In this document: positions 55,275-64,000 of the stretch, in pieces | Layout: each line of letters starts with the position of its first letter | Numbering within the stretch: position 1 is the first letter of the stretch | NCBI GenBank assembly: GCA_949825065.1 | Contig: OX463859.1 | Coordinates: 11,681,606 to 11,745,605, forward strand | Direction of reading: 5' to 3' | Length of the DNA: 64,000 bases | From: Odontocerum albicorne | Lineage: Eukaryota; Arthropoda; Insecta; Trichoptera; Odontoceridae | Translations under genes and position numbers: made by a program | The notes under the pieces: generated by a model | Told to the model about the DNA's origin: nothing | The model's input: only the letters and a program-made list of their open reading frames with translations | The model's database searches: none

Positions 55275-55655
55275 GTATTGTACTGTTGAGGTGCATGGCC
55301 ACGCGGTAAGGCCCTGGGCTTCCGTGGGGAAGGTCGTCGGTTCGAACCCCGTGCTGTGCTATTCCTTTCGAATGACAAAGACATTTTTTCTGCTTAAGAT
55401 TCGAGAGTAAAAGATACCTATGAGTTCGGTCATATATATTCTTTCAAAAAGAGGAAAAAAATCTATTAGTGTGCTCCGATTGTCTCAACTTGTTGGGTCA
55501 TCGGATCCAGTATGGTGATGTGACCGGTGAGTTTGCTAGTATGCAACGGTTTACTCACTTAAAAAAACTGCTTAGCACAGTTTCACTTTCCAAATTAATT
55601 GACGTTGGAATGGCGAGGGAACCTCGACTACCAGACCCAGCAACGACGACGATTG
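55275..55655 (+). mobile_element. tRNA-derived SINE (family 2), longest copy
   Basis: Head GCATGGCCACGCGGTAAGGC (A box) and GTCGGTTCGAACCCCGTGC (B box), a linker, then the body GTGTGCTCCGATTGTCTCAA, GGTGAGTTTGCTAGTATGCA and TTGACGTTGGAATGGCGAGG. Body fragments recur at 22600, 23905 and 45680. The T stem has a mismatch, so it is not a functional tRNA. Confidence 0.75.
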
Positions 55656-55864
55656 TATTGCATTACACTTCAGTTGTATACAGTACAACCTGAAGGGATT
55701 ATACACTCTTTCAACCAATCAGAAAGCTCTTAAAGAGATTTTAAGTGAAAACTAGACTGGAATACGTTTTATTTAATAAAAAAATCAGGGTTCCAGCGGG
55801 ATTTGAACCCACAACCTCCAGGCTGAGAGAAAGGCGTCTTACCAACTAGGCCACGGAGGTCGTC
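55656..55864 (-). mobile_element. tRNA-derived SINE (family 1), full length
   Basis: Reverse complement: ACGACCTCCGTGGCCTAGTT, B box GTGGGTTCAAATCCCGC, body GTATTCCAGTCTAGTTTTCAC, tail AGGTTGTACTGTATACAACT. It abuts the family 2 SINE tail to tail. Confidence 0.9.
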
Positions 55865-56864
55865 TGTACCAAGAAATTCTGAGCATTTTCCAATTATAGA
55901 TGCAGCAATATGATGTTGAAATATGTGCCATGGATTTCTCAGCAAATATCATCATCATCAGCTGCTGAAATAGTTACTGAGCTAGGCAGATCAGCTTCCA
56001 GCTCCCAGGAGGTCAGTGATCTGCCCGAGCTGTGACGTAGTCACACAGCTCAATGGTAATCTATTCGATACATTTCGCTCAATATAAGGGAACGTGCACA
56101 GGAAACCAGTCGCTCGGTTACTGCGCGGGGTTTCCTTTTTATTGGGACTTTAAACCACTTTTAATTTGTGCCTTACAAAGATATGAAGAATTTATTGCCG
56201 AGTGACAATCTCTTCCAGCTAACCATACAATTTTTTAACAAAGTTTTGAGTTAAAGGTAGAGGATTGACATTTACTTTGTAGTAAAAAAACATGTCATAC
56301 AAAAATAATAAAAAGAAAAAAAAACGGAATAACAAAAAACCATAAATTCAAATTTAACTAGGTCACCGATAGAAGATATGGAAATGGAGATTGGAAAGAA
56401 GGATTTGGGAAAACCAGGAAAAGACATGCTACGTCACTGAAGAGAGATTAAAGTTTTATAATTTGCTTTTTGAAGCACGTCAATGATGATATAAGTTTTA
56501 TAGTTCCAAGGTCTAAAGGTATTGACAAGAAAATACGAAGTGAAAATTTAAAACAATCGGTGAACTGTAAAAGAAAAACAATTTCTGGAGTATAATTGAA
56601 ACCATGATCGGAGACTTTTCTATGAGATATGACGGGGTGGTGGAACAGTTAAGGACGTTATATAGAAGTAAAGATATGTGAGGATTTCGACGGTTTCTTG
56701 TATTCAACCAGTTGAGCAATAAATTATTAGATATGATGTCGTATTTTCCCAACTTACAACACACGTCCGCATGTGTTATCTAAATGTTACGGAAGTGTCA
56801 ATACATACATACCTTCACGTTCAAGCTTGAATGGGAAACTAAAGTATTTATGATTCATATCTGA
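55865..56864. other. No confident feature
   Basis: 1 kb; 56195-56250 has a faint minus-strand SINE body (GAGTGACAATCTCTTCCAGC). 56400-56700 may be LINE-derived, but no motif is clear. Confidence 0.35.
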
Positions 56865-57640
56865 GCCATCTAAGATTTGCAGACGGTATTATTATCTTTG
56901 CTACACGTCCTGAAGAACTACAACGTCAAATACTGGAACTGGCAGAGGCAAACAACGCAGGTTTGAAAATTAATATTGCAAAGACAAAATATATGGTCGA
57001 ACCGCTTTACTCGTGTCACATCGATCCAGGTGGATGGAACCCAACTAGAACAAGTCTAACAATGTATCTACTTAGGACAAAGTATTTCATTTGAGGATTG
57101 CACTCTCCATGAAATAAATACAAGAGCAAACAACTTGGAGTTCCTTTGGACGACTGAACTACATTCTCACAAGCAATCTCCCAATATGTCTCAAACGGAA
57201 GATATTTAACCGATTCATCTTACCAGTACTAACATATGGATGCGAAACGTAGACTCTTTCTGTATGAATGATATAAAAGCTCCAGACAACCCAATGCAGC
57301 ATGGAAAGGTGCATGCTAGGTTATACTAGAAGATACCGCAAACGCAATGAGTGGATACGTGTCCAAACCAAAGTTGACGAAGTTATAACATTTGTAGAGT
57401 TTACAAAAAGGCAAGTGGAAGTGTGCTGGACACGTCGCCCGAACAATAGACCATCGTTGGGTGTATGAATTAATCCGGTGGTACCCATTAGGCAGAACTA
57501 GGTCTGTAAGAAAACCTAAGACACGCTGGGTGGACGACATACACGTATGTAAGCAAGCTTTGATTATGTGGCAGCAGTGCGAAAATGACAGGATTTCTTG
57601 GAAACGAATTAGAGAGGCTATATTCTGCAGTGGATGAGTG
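56865..57640 (+). pseudogene. RTE-like LINE reverse transcriptase remnant
   Basis: RFADGIIIFATRPEELQRQI (FADD motif with the second D as G), LELAEANNAGLKINIAKTKY, then frameshifts; later KWKCAGHVARTIDHRWVYEL, IRWYPLGRTRSVRKPKTRWV and DDIHVCKQALIMWQQC. The order palm, thumb, C-terminal GHVAR is that of an RTE-type polyprotein. Inactive. Confidence 0.85.
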
Positions 57641-58055
57641 TAGGCTGATGATAATGCGTTATATATCCAGGACTCAACAAATCGATGGTGTCTTGTTATA
57701 CAAAATAGACAATCGATTAAAAAAATAGGCAATCAATTGTGTCTTGTTATACACCCTTAAATCAATCTTTTCCTGATTCCCGATCAGATAACAATACATT
57801 TTTAATTTCATTTTCAATAATTTTCATATAATTGAATTGGAAATATACGAGTATACTCGTATATCTCCAAAATTAAACCTTCAATAAAGCATTAATAAAC
57901 AACGTAATTAAAATAAAGCTAAGAAAGAAGCTTTCTCTCCATATGGTACTCTCCCTCCCCTGAGTCAGGTAACCAGAGTCAGGTAACCAGAGTCAGGATC
58001 CCGAAGTCATATCGTACACCTTCTGTGTGCTGTGCATACATATTGTAATTTTTTT
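57641..58055. other. No confident feature
   Basis: AT-rich; a short triple repeat AGTCAGGTAACCAG at 57963-57998. Confidence 0.5.
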
Positions 58056-58420
58056 CAAAAATCATGCCTTCTTCAAATCCTTTAACCTCTTCACCCTATT
58101 GTGTAGCTCATGACTGAGCATCGTGGCATCCGTGATAGCTCTTGACGACTTCTCCCTATCCCTCCCACCATTCGAAGAGGATTTGTTAAAGGTAGTCTTG
58201 TTGCGTCTTTCATATTTCCAGTCTAACGCATTGGGGCTCTTCCTTCCATACTTTCAATTACCACAAACCTCTCCAAACTGTCCTGGGTCACGAGCAATGT
58301 ATCCAAAGAATCAGATACACAAAATAACCAAATTGTTTCTGTGCTTGAGATCTTGGAAGAAGCGCATTAAAATGTCTTTTAGGAAGAAGGAAGAATATGA
58401 AACACCTGGTTGAAAAACAT
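58056..58420 (-). pseudogene. LINE C-terminal remnant
   Basis: Reverse complement parallels 31800-32120: GESSRAITDATMLSHEL-like, plus the upstream SLERFVVIESMEGRAPMR-like block. Same family as the LINE at 31800-33850. Confidence 0.68.
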
Positions 58421-58744
58421 AAGAGAGTAGTTCTTCTATAACACGGAGACATTGTTCAGAGTAGCTGCAGATAAAATTAAAAAAAAACCATGATGATTGA
58501 CAACCTCCAACGCGGAGATGAACGTTAAAAAGAACAAAACTTAGATTGGAAGAAAAAAAACACCAGTTCTTCCGTAGATTCAGTCACTATCCTCCTGAAC
58601 CCTGATAGCGTTGAGCTAAATATGCTCACATCTGAGTCAACTACCGTATTGCCCTTTCGGTACATCCTCACTCTTGGGTTATAGAACCCTGTTTTATTCC
58701 CAAATGTAGCTGTGCTGAACAAGGCAGATTGTCTTCTTGAACGA
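58421..58744. other. No recognisable feature
   Basis: About 320 bp without a supported element. Confidence 0.4.
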
Positions 58745-59480
58745 GAAATCCTGTCATACCTTTCTTGATTCACATTTCCACTTTATATTTATCTTTCTTC
58801 TTCAACTCTATATTCGTTTCACAGGCCCACACCATCTCATATTGATCCTTATCATCTTACACAAAACATCACCCTTAAGTTAACATGCATACTTAATTCC
58901 TTCATTCATTCGGTATTCCATCATACATTGCCACTCCAACTCATTTCAGTTTTTCCACACGTTTCACTCCCATAGATCAACTAATATATTGTTGTGGATT
59001 ATAATCAGAGTAGATTTTTCCTTTATTTTATATTGTTAGATGCAGTTTGATAATCCTCGTAACTATTCCAGCATGTGAAAAAATAATACCAGAATTATTC
59101 AATTAGCTCTAACATTTCATCTATCATCCATGTACGAGTATATCATTTACTTTTTCTTTCACACTTTCCTATTACCTTAACTCTGGATTTCCCAACATTC
59201 ATTCTTAGATCTTTCTCTTCGCATCTCTCATACAATTTACTTATCAAACTCAGTAATTACTCGTCATTCTCCGCTAATACTATCATTTCATCTGCTTACA
59301 ACAATCCGCACATATTCTCATTCGTCATTTGTTTGGCACCCTCTATAGTTCTTTCACATATGAATGAATATGTGTACAATAAATGTTCAACAACCAGGGT
59401 GACAGAACACATCTTTGCTTTACCCTTTATCGAGTTTTAACTCATTTAGTCAACTTTGATAGGTTTTTTTGTGTCTAAGC
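58745..59480 (-). pseudogene. LINE (39400 family) longer remnant, inverted
   Basis: On the minus strand it runs from RT blocks (LRMNVGKSRVKVIGKCERKS-like, 59250-59130) to the VWACETNIE-like end at 58800, in the family's order. Frameshifts throughout. Confidence 0.7.
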
Positions 59481-59877
59481 TTCACTTGCACGTATTAATG
59501 TTCTTCTCTGAAAATGCTACGGTGGGTAAATCACTGCACTTAAACGGGTTATAAAAATATATTTAAACACTAGACAACAGCTTGTTAAAAGCCTTGGTTA
59601 AAAAATCAAGTTTATTTTAACACAGTCTTGTTAAACGTAGTTATGCGATCCGAAATTTTAACTGCAGTCCGAGTCCCAGTTTACGACACGGGGTCGTTAA
59701 TCTCAGTTTAACCTGTTCCGTGCGGGCGGATATGTCGCAATTAAAATTTGAATAAAAATTAAAAATGTACACTTCACAAAATAAATACTTCATTTTTATT
59801 GGGAGATAAGAAATATAGCTTTATCGTTGCATTCCTAAATTTAAACTTTTCCAGGTCTTCCTAAACAAACGCTTTTG
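59481..59877. other. No confident feature
   Basis: 59560-59720 has several copies of GTTAA/TTAAC-rich motifs (CTTGTTAAAAGCC, CTTGTTAAACG), perhaps an old inverted repeat. Confidence 0.3.
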
Positions 59878-60112
59878 TATTGTATTATTGTATGACTATT
59901 TCGTTGTATACCTGCAGTGTGACTATTTGCGGATTTATTGCCGTTCAAAAATCTCTTCCCATCAACCAGCAAAGGGTTAAGGATGTCAGATGTATGATTA
60001 AGTTAAGGTCAAACTATGTAAAACCCTTTTTAAAAAATGAGAGAGCGAAAATCAAATCCACAACGTCTGAGCTGGAATAAAAGTGTTTTACCAACTAGGC
60101 CACGGGCGTTGT
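59878..60112 (-). mobile_element. tRNA-derived SINE (family 1), diverged
   Basis: Tail GTATTATTGTATGACTATTT and body decayed; head reads AACGCCCGTGGCCTAGTTGG with no clear B box. The most diverged long copy. Confidence 0.72.
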
Positions 60113-61139
60113 TTTAAAAATTGCATTGGGGGTTATTTTAAGGATTCCTATTGAGTTTTGTAGATATCTGCCTAAATATCTAAGGCAGAGATGGTTGTGA
60201 TAATGGTCTAGTAAAAAGAAATCTTGCTGATTATTGACATCTATGTCAGTTCTAATTTGAAAATTTCAGATTTTCTCCCACCTAAATTTATTTAGTAATA
60301 GGTACTTAGCGTATATTTATTTACTAGTTGCAACCCGTGAAATATTCACGGAAGTAAAACAAATTCTACATTTATGAGAATATATATTCATAAATGTAAA
60401 ATTTGTTTATATATATCATTTATACATCGTCCCCTTTTACACCGCTTCAAAAATTGTTAGCGTATTTAAAATTCATTCAGTATCACTTACCGACCGAGAT
60501 TTAAATTTCGAATTACTTTCGGAGAGAATCCAAGTATTCCTCTATCGCTCTTGTATTCAAAATTCAATTCTCGTATTATTTCTTTGGTGAAAACCGTCGT
60601 TCGGGCTTTGTCCTATTTATACTATGATTTATTTACACATGACAAGAAATATACATAATTTGCGAAAAAACAACAGGTAATTTAATTCGGACACACAATT
60701 TGAATGGATCTGGCTTTGTTGCATTTCATTGATTGTATCCCCAGTAAACTAGGTTTTTGCCTGTATCTCACTGAGAACACATTGCATGAAAAAATAAATC
60801 GATACTTCTTTCCGATTATGGATTATATAAAACCCCGTTGCACATTCTCATCAACCTGACAAACAGTGACACTGAATTACATACGTACACATCACGCGAA
60901 ATCAAACTCCCCACACTTCATCACTGCAGACAGACCAAAACATTCATCCCACAATATACCGCACACAAACATAAAACAAACAAAAAAATACGTATGCATA
61001 AAAATATAAAACAACAAAAAACACTACACTCAAGAGCTCACACAAACCTCTTCCACAAGTCATTCCTATTGCAAGCCCAAGTATTCAAACTCCTGTCGCA
61101 ATAACAACCAACCACGTTCCGATCGACTGCCTAAACTGT
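60113..61139. other. Unassigned, possible repeat end at 60320
   Basis: ACTAGTTGCAACCCGTGAAATATTCACGG (60323-60351) resembles the CTAGCTGxxACCCGCG ends of common insect repeats, but I cannot name the family. An 88-codon open frame at 60838-61104 matches nothing. Confidence 0.35.
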
Positions 61140-61149
61140 TTTCCTCCCT

Positions 61150-61375
61150 TTACCTTTATTGAATTTGGCACCTACATACATACAATCATTTCTCTGTTGG
61201 TGTAGGCAGAGAGGACTGACAATTTTCTCTCAAACACATCCTTCGTATTTTTCAAAACCATACGCCTTCTCATAAACTCCTACTATTTCTCTGACTTACT
61301 ACGTTTCCTTCTTTCAAAATACCATTCACTTGAATCAACCATATTTTTCTTGGTCATCCCCTAGTTGTAAGTCAA
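61150..61375 (-). pseudogene. LINE tail remnant
   Basis: Reverse complement of the 39400-family tail: KYGLKNTKDVFERKLSVLSA-like codons and the upstream QVNGILKEGN-like block. Confidence 0.65.
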
Positions 61376-61397
61376 ACGTTCTGCCAATTTATCCATA

Positions 61398-61608
61398 GAC
61401 AACCTCCATGGCCTAGTTGGTGAGAATGTTGTCTCTTGTCTTGTCTCCCAATTCGAAGGTTGCAGGTTCAACCATTGTTACCAGATTTTAAAAAAAAGAT
61501 TCGAGTTGATTTTCATTCAAGGTGACTTAAACATCTTTCTGATGAGTTGGAAGAGATTGCCACAGGACAATAAGCTTGCCAGGTTTTACTGTATACAACG
61601 AAGTATGT
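61398..61608 (+). mobile_element. tRNA-derived SINE (family 1)
   Basis: Head GACAACCTCCATGGCCTAGT, B box GCAGGTTCAACC (decayed), body GATTCGAGTTGATTTTCATT and CTTGCCAGGTTTTACTGTATAC. Its tail is cut by the Tc-like element at 61611. Confidence 0.85.
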
Positions 61609-61610
61609 AT

Positions 61611-62512
61611 GGTGGCCACTGAAAGACTGAAGGGTTTGAAAAAGTCATAACTTGTTCATTTTTTTTACAGAGCATCCTTCGGCAAATAAAATGGCTACGT
61701 ATGATGTCCAGCAATGATTTAAACTCATTGGGTTTTTCTATTCCAGTGAAAGATCAATTATTGAAACTCAGAGAAAATACCGGCAACATTTTAATATCAG
61801 AGTATCTCCTAGCGACGACATGATTCGGAACCTAATCGCCCGGTTTGAAAGAACTGGATCAATCGGTGATCTTCCGGGAAGAGGTCCTAAGCGCACTGAC
61901 GCCGCGGTGGAAGCTGTACGGCAGAGTGCCCTTGAAGATCCATCTGCCTCTACCCGTCGTCGCTCTGTTCAACTAGGCATCGCCAGAACATCGCTTCAGA
62001 AGATTCTGAAACTGAATTTAAAAATGTTTCCATACAAGATACAAATGGTCCAAGCTTTACTACCCCAAGATACTCAGCAGCGCCTACAGTACGCTTTTCG
62101 ATTTCAACACCTAGTTAGAGATAACAACAACTTTTTGAACAACTTGATAATGACTGATGAGGCCCATTTTCATTTAAATGGGTACACCAACAAACAAATC
62201 TGCAGATTTTGGGGCACTGATAATCCCAGCATCTATTGAATCCCCAAAATGCACTGCTTGGTTCGGTGTTATGGCTGAAAGAGTTATCAGCCCTTATTTC
62301 TTTAAAAATGAGGAAGGTCAGCCAGAAAGAATCAACGAGGCCCTATATAGGACAACGCTTGATTTTTTTTACGCTCAGCGGTCAAAGATAATCAAAATGT
62401 ATGGTTCTAGCAGGATGGAGCCACTGCGCTCACTGCCAGGGTGACGATGGACCTCCTGCGAGAAATTTTCGATGAACGAATAATTTTATTCAGCCTTTCA
62501 ATGGCCACCCTG
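61611..62512 (+). mobile_element. Tc/IS630-type transposon, 3'-deleted
   Basis: GGTGGCCACTGAAAGACTGAA at the left and the inverted TTCAATGGCCACCC at the right are terminal repeats, with TA beyond. The transposase loses its last third, so the 902-bp element is internally deleted. Confidence 0.8.
61691..62500 (+). pseudogene. Tc/IS630-type transposase, truncated and frameshifted
   Basis: MATYDVQQ (start at 61691, then TGA), then an open stretch: IIETQRKYRQHFNIRVSPSD, RNLIARFERTGSIGDLPGRG (second HTH with a GRPR-like GRG hook), STRRRSVQLGIARTSLQKIL, LLPQDTQQRLQYAFRFQHL, MTDEAHFHLNGYTNKQICRF (first catalytic D in TDEAHF) and WFGVMAERVISPYFF. After a frame change, QDGATALTARVTMDLLREIF gives the second catalytic D, preceded by a TAG. 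The third catalytic region is deleted. A fragment of the missing part exists at 34765-34880. Confidence 0.88.
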
Positions 62513-62514
62513 TA

Positions 62515-62910
62515 TCCTTCCGTGGTTGCAGTCCTAAGACTGGTTTGCAGCAATTTGAACTCTTCTCCTCCATTCCCCCCTGTCCTGTGCGGCTCTTTTT
62601 AAGTCTGTATATGTTGAGCAGCGCACGTCCACCAACAGGTCCTCCAGGTACTCTCGGCGTGGGCGTCCCCTAGAGTTTGTCCCCTCGGTCATACCCTCCA
62701 TTATGGCATGCAAGAGGCCCTCTTGTCGTATTATATGACCGATCCATCTTGCACGCCTTTCGGACAGGATCCTGAGCAGGTGCCTTCCTCCTTCGATTCG
62801 TTGGAGAACCTCTTCATTTGTGATGCGGTCTCTCCAGGAAATTCCTAATAGTCTTCTATAGGACCACATTTCAAAAACCTCTAGTCTTCGTCTATCTCTT
62901 TCGGATAGGC
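62515..62910 (-). pseudogene. RTE-like LINE C-terminal module, open about 120 codons
   Basis: CLSERDRRRLEVFEMWSYRR, LLGISWRDRITNEEVLQRIE, HLLRILSERRARWIGHIIRQ, GLLHAIMEGMTEGTNSRGRP, EYLEDLLVDVRC and LKRAAQDRGEWRRRVQIAAN. This is a well-preserved end of an RTE-type polyprotein. Past 62910 the frame runs into unrelated repeat sequence. Confidence 0.88.
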
Positions 62911-62924
62911 ACCATGGTTTAATA

Positions 62925-62990
62925 CAACACAATATAATAGAACCCAAACTGTTAATATAGCGATACAAAAGTGCAACTGAGTAAAACAAT
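62925..62990. repeat. Dispersed repeat shared with 63595-63655
   Basis: ACAATATAATAGAACCCAAACTGTTAATATAGCGATACAAAAGTGCAACTGAGT here parallels ACAATATAAAAGAGACTAAACTG... at 63595 with small gaps. Probably the 5' edge of a LINE or SINE; identity unknown. Confidence 0.55.
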
Positions 62991-63095
62991 AAACAATATA
63001 TGTTTGAGCGTAACCATGTCCATTAACGGAAAGACACGTAATATTTTTGCCGTGATAAGAGGGGACGGCGGGGCATTTAAGGATATCATACAATT

Positions 63096-63166
63096 TTGTA
63101 ATTTATTTTTAACAAACACTGTTTATTCCAGTGGAATAAACAGTGTTTGTTAAAAATAAATTACAA
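63096..63166. repeat. Perfect 71-bp palindrome
   Basis: 63096-63130 (starting TTGTAATTTATTTTTAACAA) is the exact reverse complement of 63132-63166, around a single G. No mismatch in 35 bp. Confidence 0.97.
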
Positions 63167-63174
63167 TGTCTTTA

Positions 63175-63400
63175 AACCTCCACAACGTTAATGCCTTAAC
63201 TATAAACAACATATCATACAATTGTGACAGTGTGTGAATTTTGCATATATTTCTCACGTTCAAGCAGTTCAGCTCCTGGTATGAAGTGATGTAAACGTAC
63301 TTTCTCAGGCCAAAATAAATCTTAAAAAAAACATTTTGAAGACGCTGTAATTTTTCGAGATGTTCCCCCATAACATAATATCCAAATAATAAACGTCCGC
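63175..63400 (-). pseudogene. Jockey-like LINE remnant
   Basis: KLQRLQNVFFKIYFGLRKYV, ELNCLNVRNICKIHTLSQL and YDMLFIVKALTLWRFKDI parallel the plus-strand copy at 50905-51350. The palindrome sits at its 3' edge. Confidence 0.75.
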
Positions 63401-63524
63401 ATAGCCCAATATCGGAAAGAGGAAAGATAACATGAGCAAAATTTTTATTTTAGTGGACAGGAATCTTTGCATCACTTTAAGAGAATGAATGCTGAAGAAG
63501 ATACATAGTTGGAATTTCTAATGG

Positions 63525-63600
63525 GCTAGAAAATATTGCCACATGACAATACGCATACCAGGTTGTACTGTATACAACGAAGTGTAATACAATACAATAT
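63525..63600 (+). mobile_element. SINE 3' fragment (family 1)
   Basis: AGAAAATATTGCCACATGAC, CCAGGTTGTACTGTATACAACG and AAGTGTAATACAATACAAT are the end of the body and the tail; no head. Confidence 0.75.
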
Positions 63601-63655
63601 AAAAGAGACTAAACTGTTTATATAATATAGCAATACTAAAAATGCAACTGAGTCT

Positions 63656-64000
63656 AGCCAGAGTTTGTGCAGTTACTTGACCATTATCTACTTGATACAG
63701 AACTCTAGGTTACTCAAATTCAGCACCAGGAAACTTTCATGTAGTGCTGCATCCAATTAACCCGACGAATACCTCGCTCTGGTTGCGGAAGGCCGATGCA
63801 GAAAAATGCAGTGTATTCATAACAGTCGTTACTGCATTATTATTTACTTAGAATTTTTATTCATAGTCCATTGTTATCTAATAACTATGTACAGTGGCGT
63901 ACAGGATTAAAAAAAATACATCATGCCTTTTCTATATGTTTCATAGTATTTGGTTGACTTCAGATTATTCATTAAAAGTAGATCTTCATAAAACGTCTAA
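63656..64000. other. No recognisable feature
   Basis: Last 345 bp; nothing supported. Confidence 0.4.

Noticed and set aside
55275..55345. Functional tRNA gene
   Set aside because: A and B boxes are present but the T stem has a mismatch and no acceptor stem forms; a SINE body follows.
57316..57732. 138-codon open frame on the minus strand
   Set aside because: Antisense to an RTE-like LINE remnant; no protein-like motif.
60838..61104. 88-codon open frame rich in Lys, His and Thr
   Set aside because: Low-complexity composition, no recognisable domain, no splice or start context.

Overview
This window is AT-rich eukaryotic DNA, almost certainly from an insect with a repeat-laden genome. The evidence is GT-AG introns, tRNA-derived SINEs, several mariner families with TA target duplications, piggyBac-like MITEs at TTAA, and a ZAD (zinc-finger-associated domain) exon, a domain class expanded in insects. 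I cannot assign an order. There is no bacterial organisation, no CRISPR array and no viral gene.

Two host genes can be supported. The first is a complete, probably functional L-type lectin gene of the VIP36/LMAN2 family on the minus strand (43212 down to 20152). Its six coding exons join in phase into a 328-residue type I membrane protein with signal peptide, lectin domain, one transmembrane segment and a C-terminal KRFY. Intron 2 is about 17 kb and is packed with transposons. The second is one exon (about 8398-8192, minus) carrying the second half of a ZAD domain. A TTAA-flanked MITE sits exactly at its 3' splice site; the rest of that gene is not seen here.

Everything else is a transposon landscape. 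Left region (1-20 kb): a Tigger/pogo-like element with a mariner nested inside, Harbinger-type MITEs carrying a MADF first exon, a second mariner, a second pogo-like element with a Harbinger MITE nested inside, and minisatellites. Middle region (20-43 kb, inside the lectin gene): LINE fragments on both strands, a mariner inside a Harbinger MITE, another mariner inside a LINE, a 638-bp piggyBac-like MITE, a 65-bp tandem array, a deleted mariner and a hAT-like element. Right region (43-64 kb): LINE tails, many SINEs, a deleted mariner, an inverted second copy of the 638-bp MITE inside a LINE, a Tc-like element and a 71-bp near-perfect palindrome.

I found no new operon-like system. The observations most worth checking are the four MADF-exon Harbinger MITEs (one with an intact ORF and splice donor), a Tigger element whose 3' part resembles mammalian Tigger1/MER2 as I remember it, the MITE at the ZAD splice site, and the readable nesting order of the transposons.
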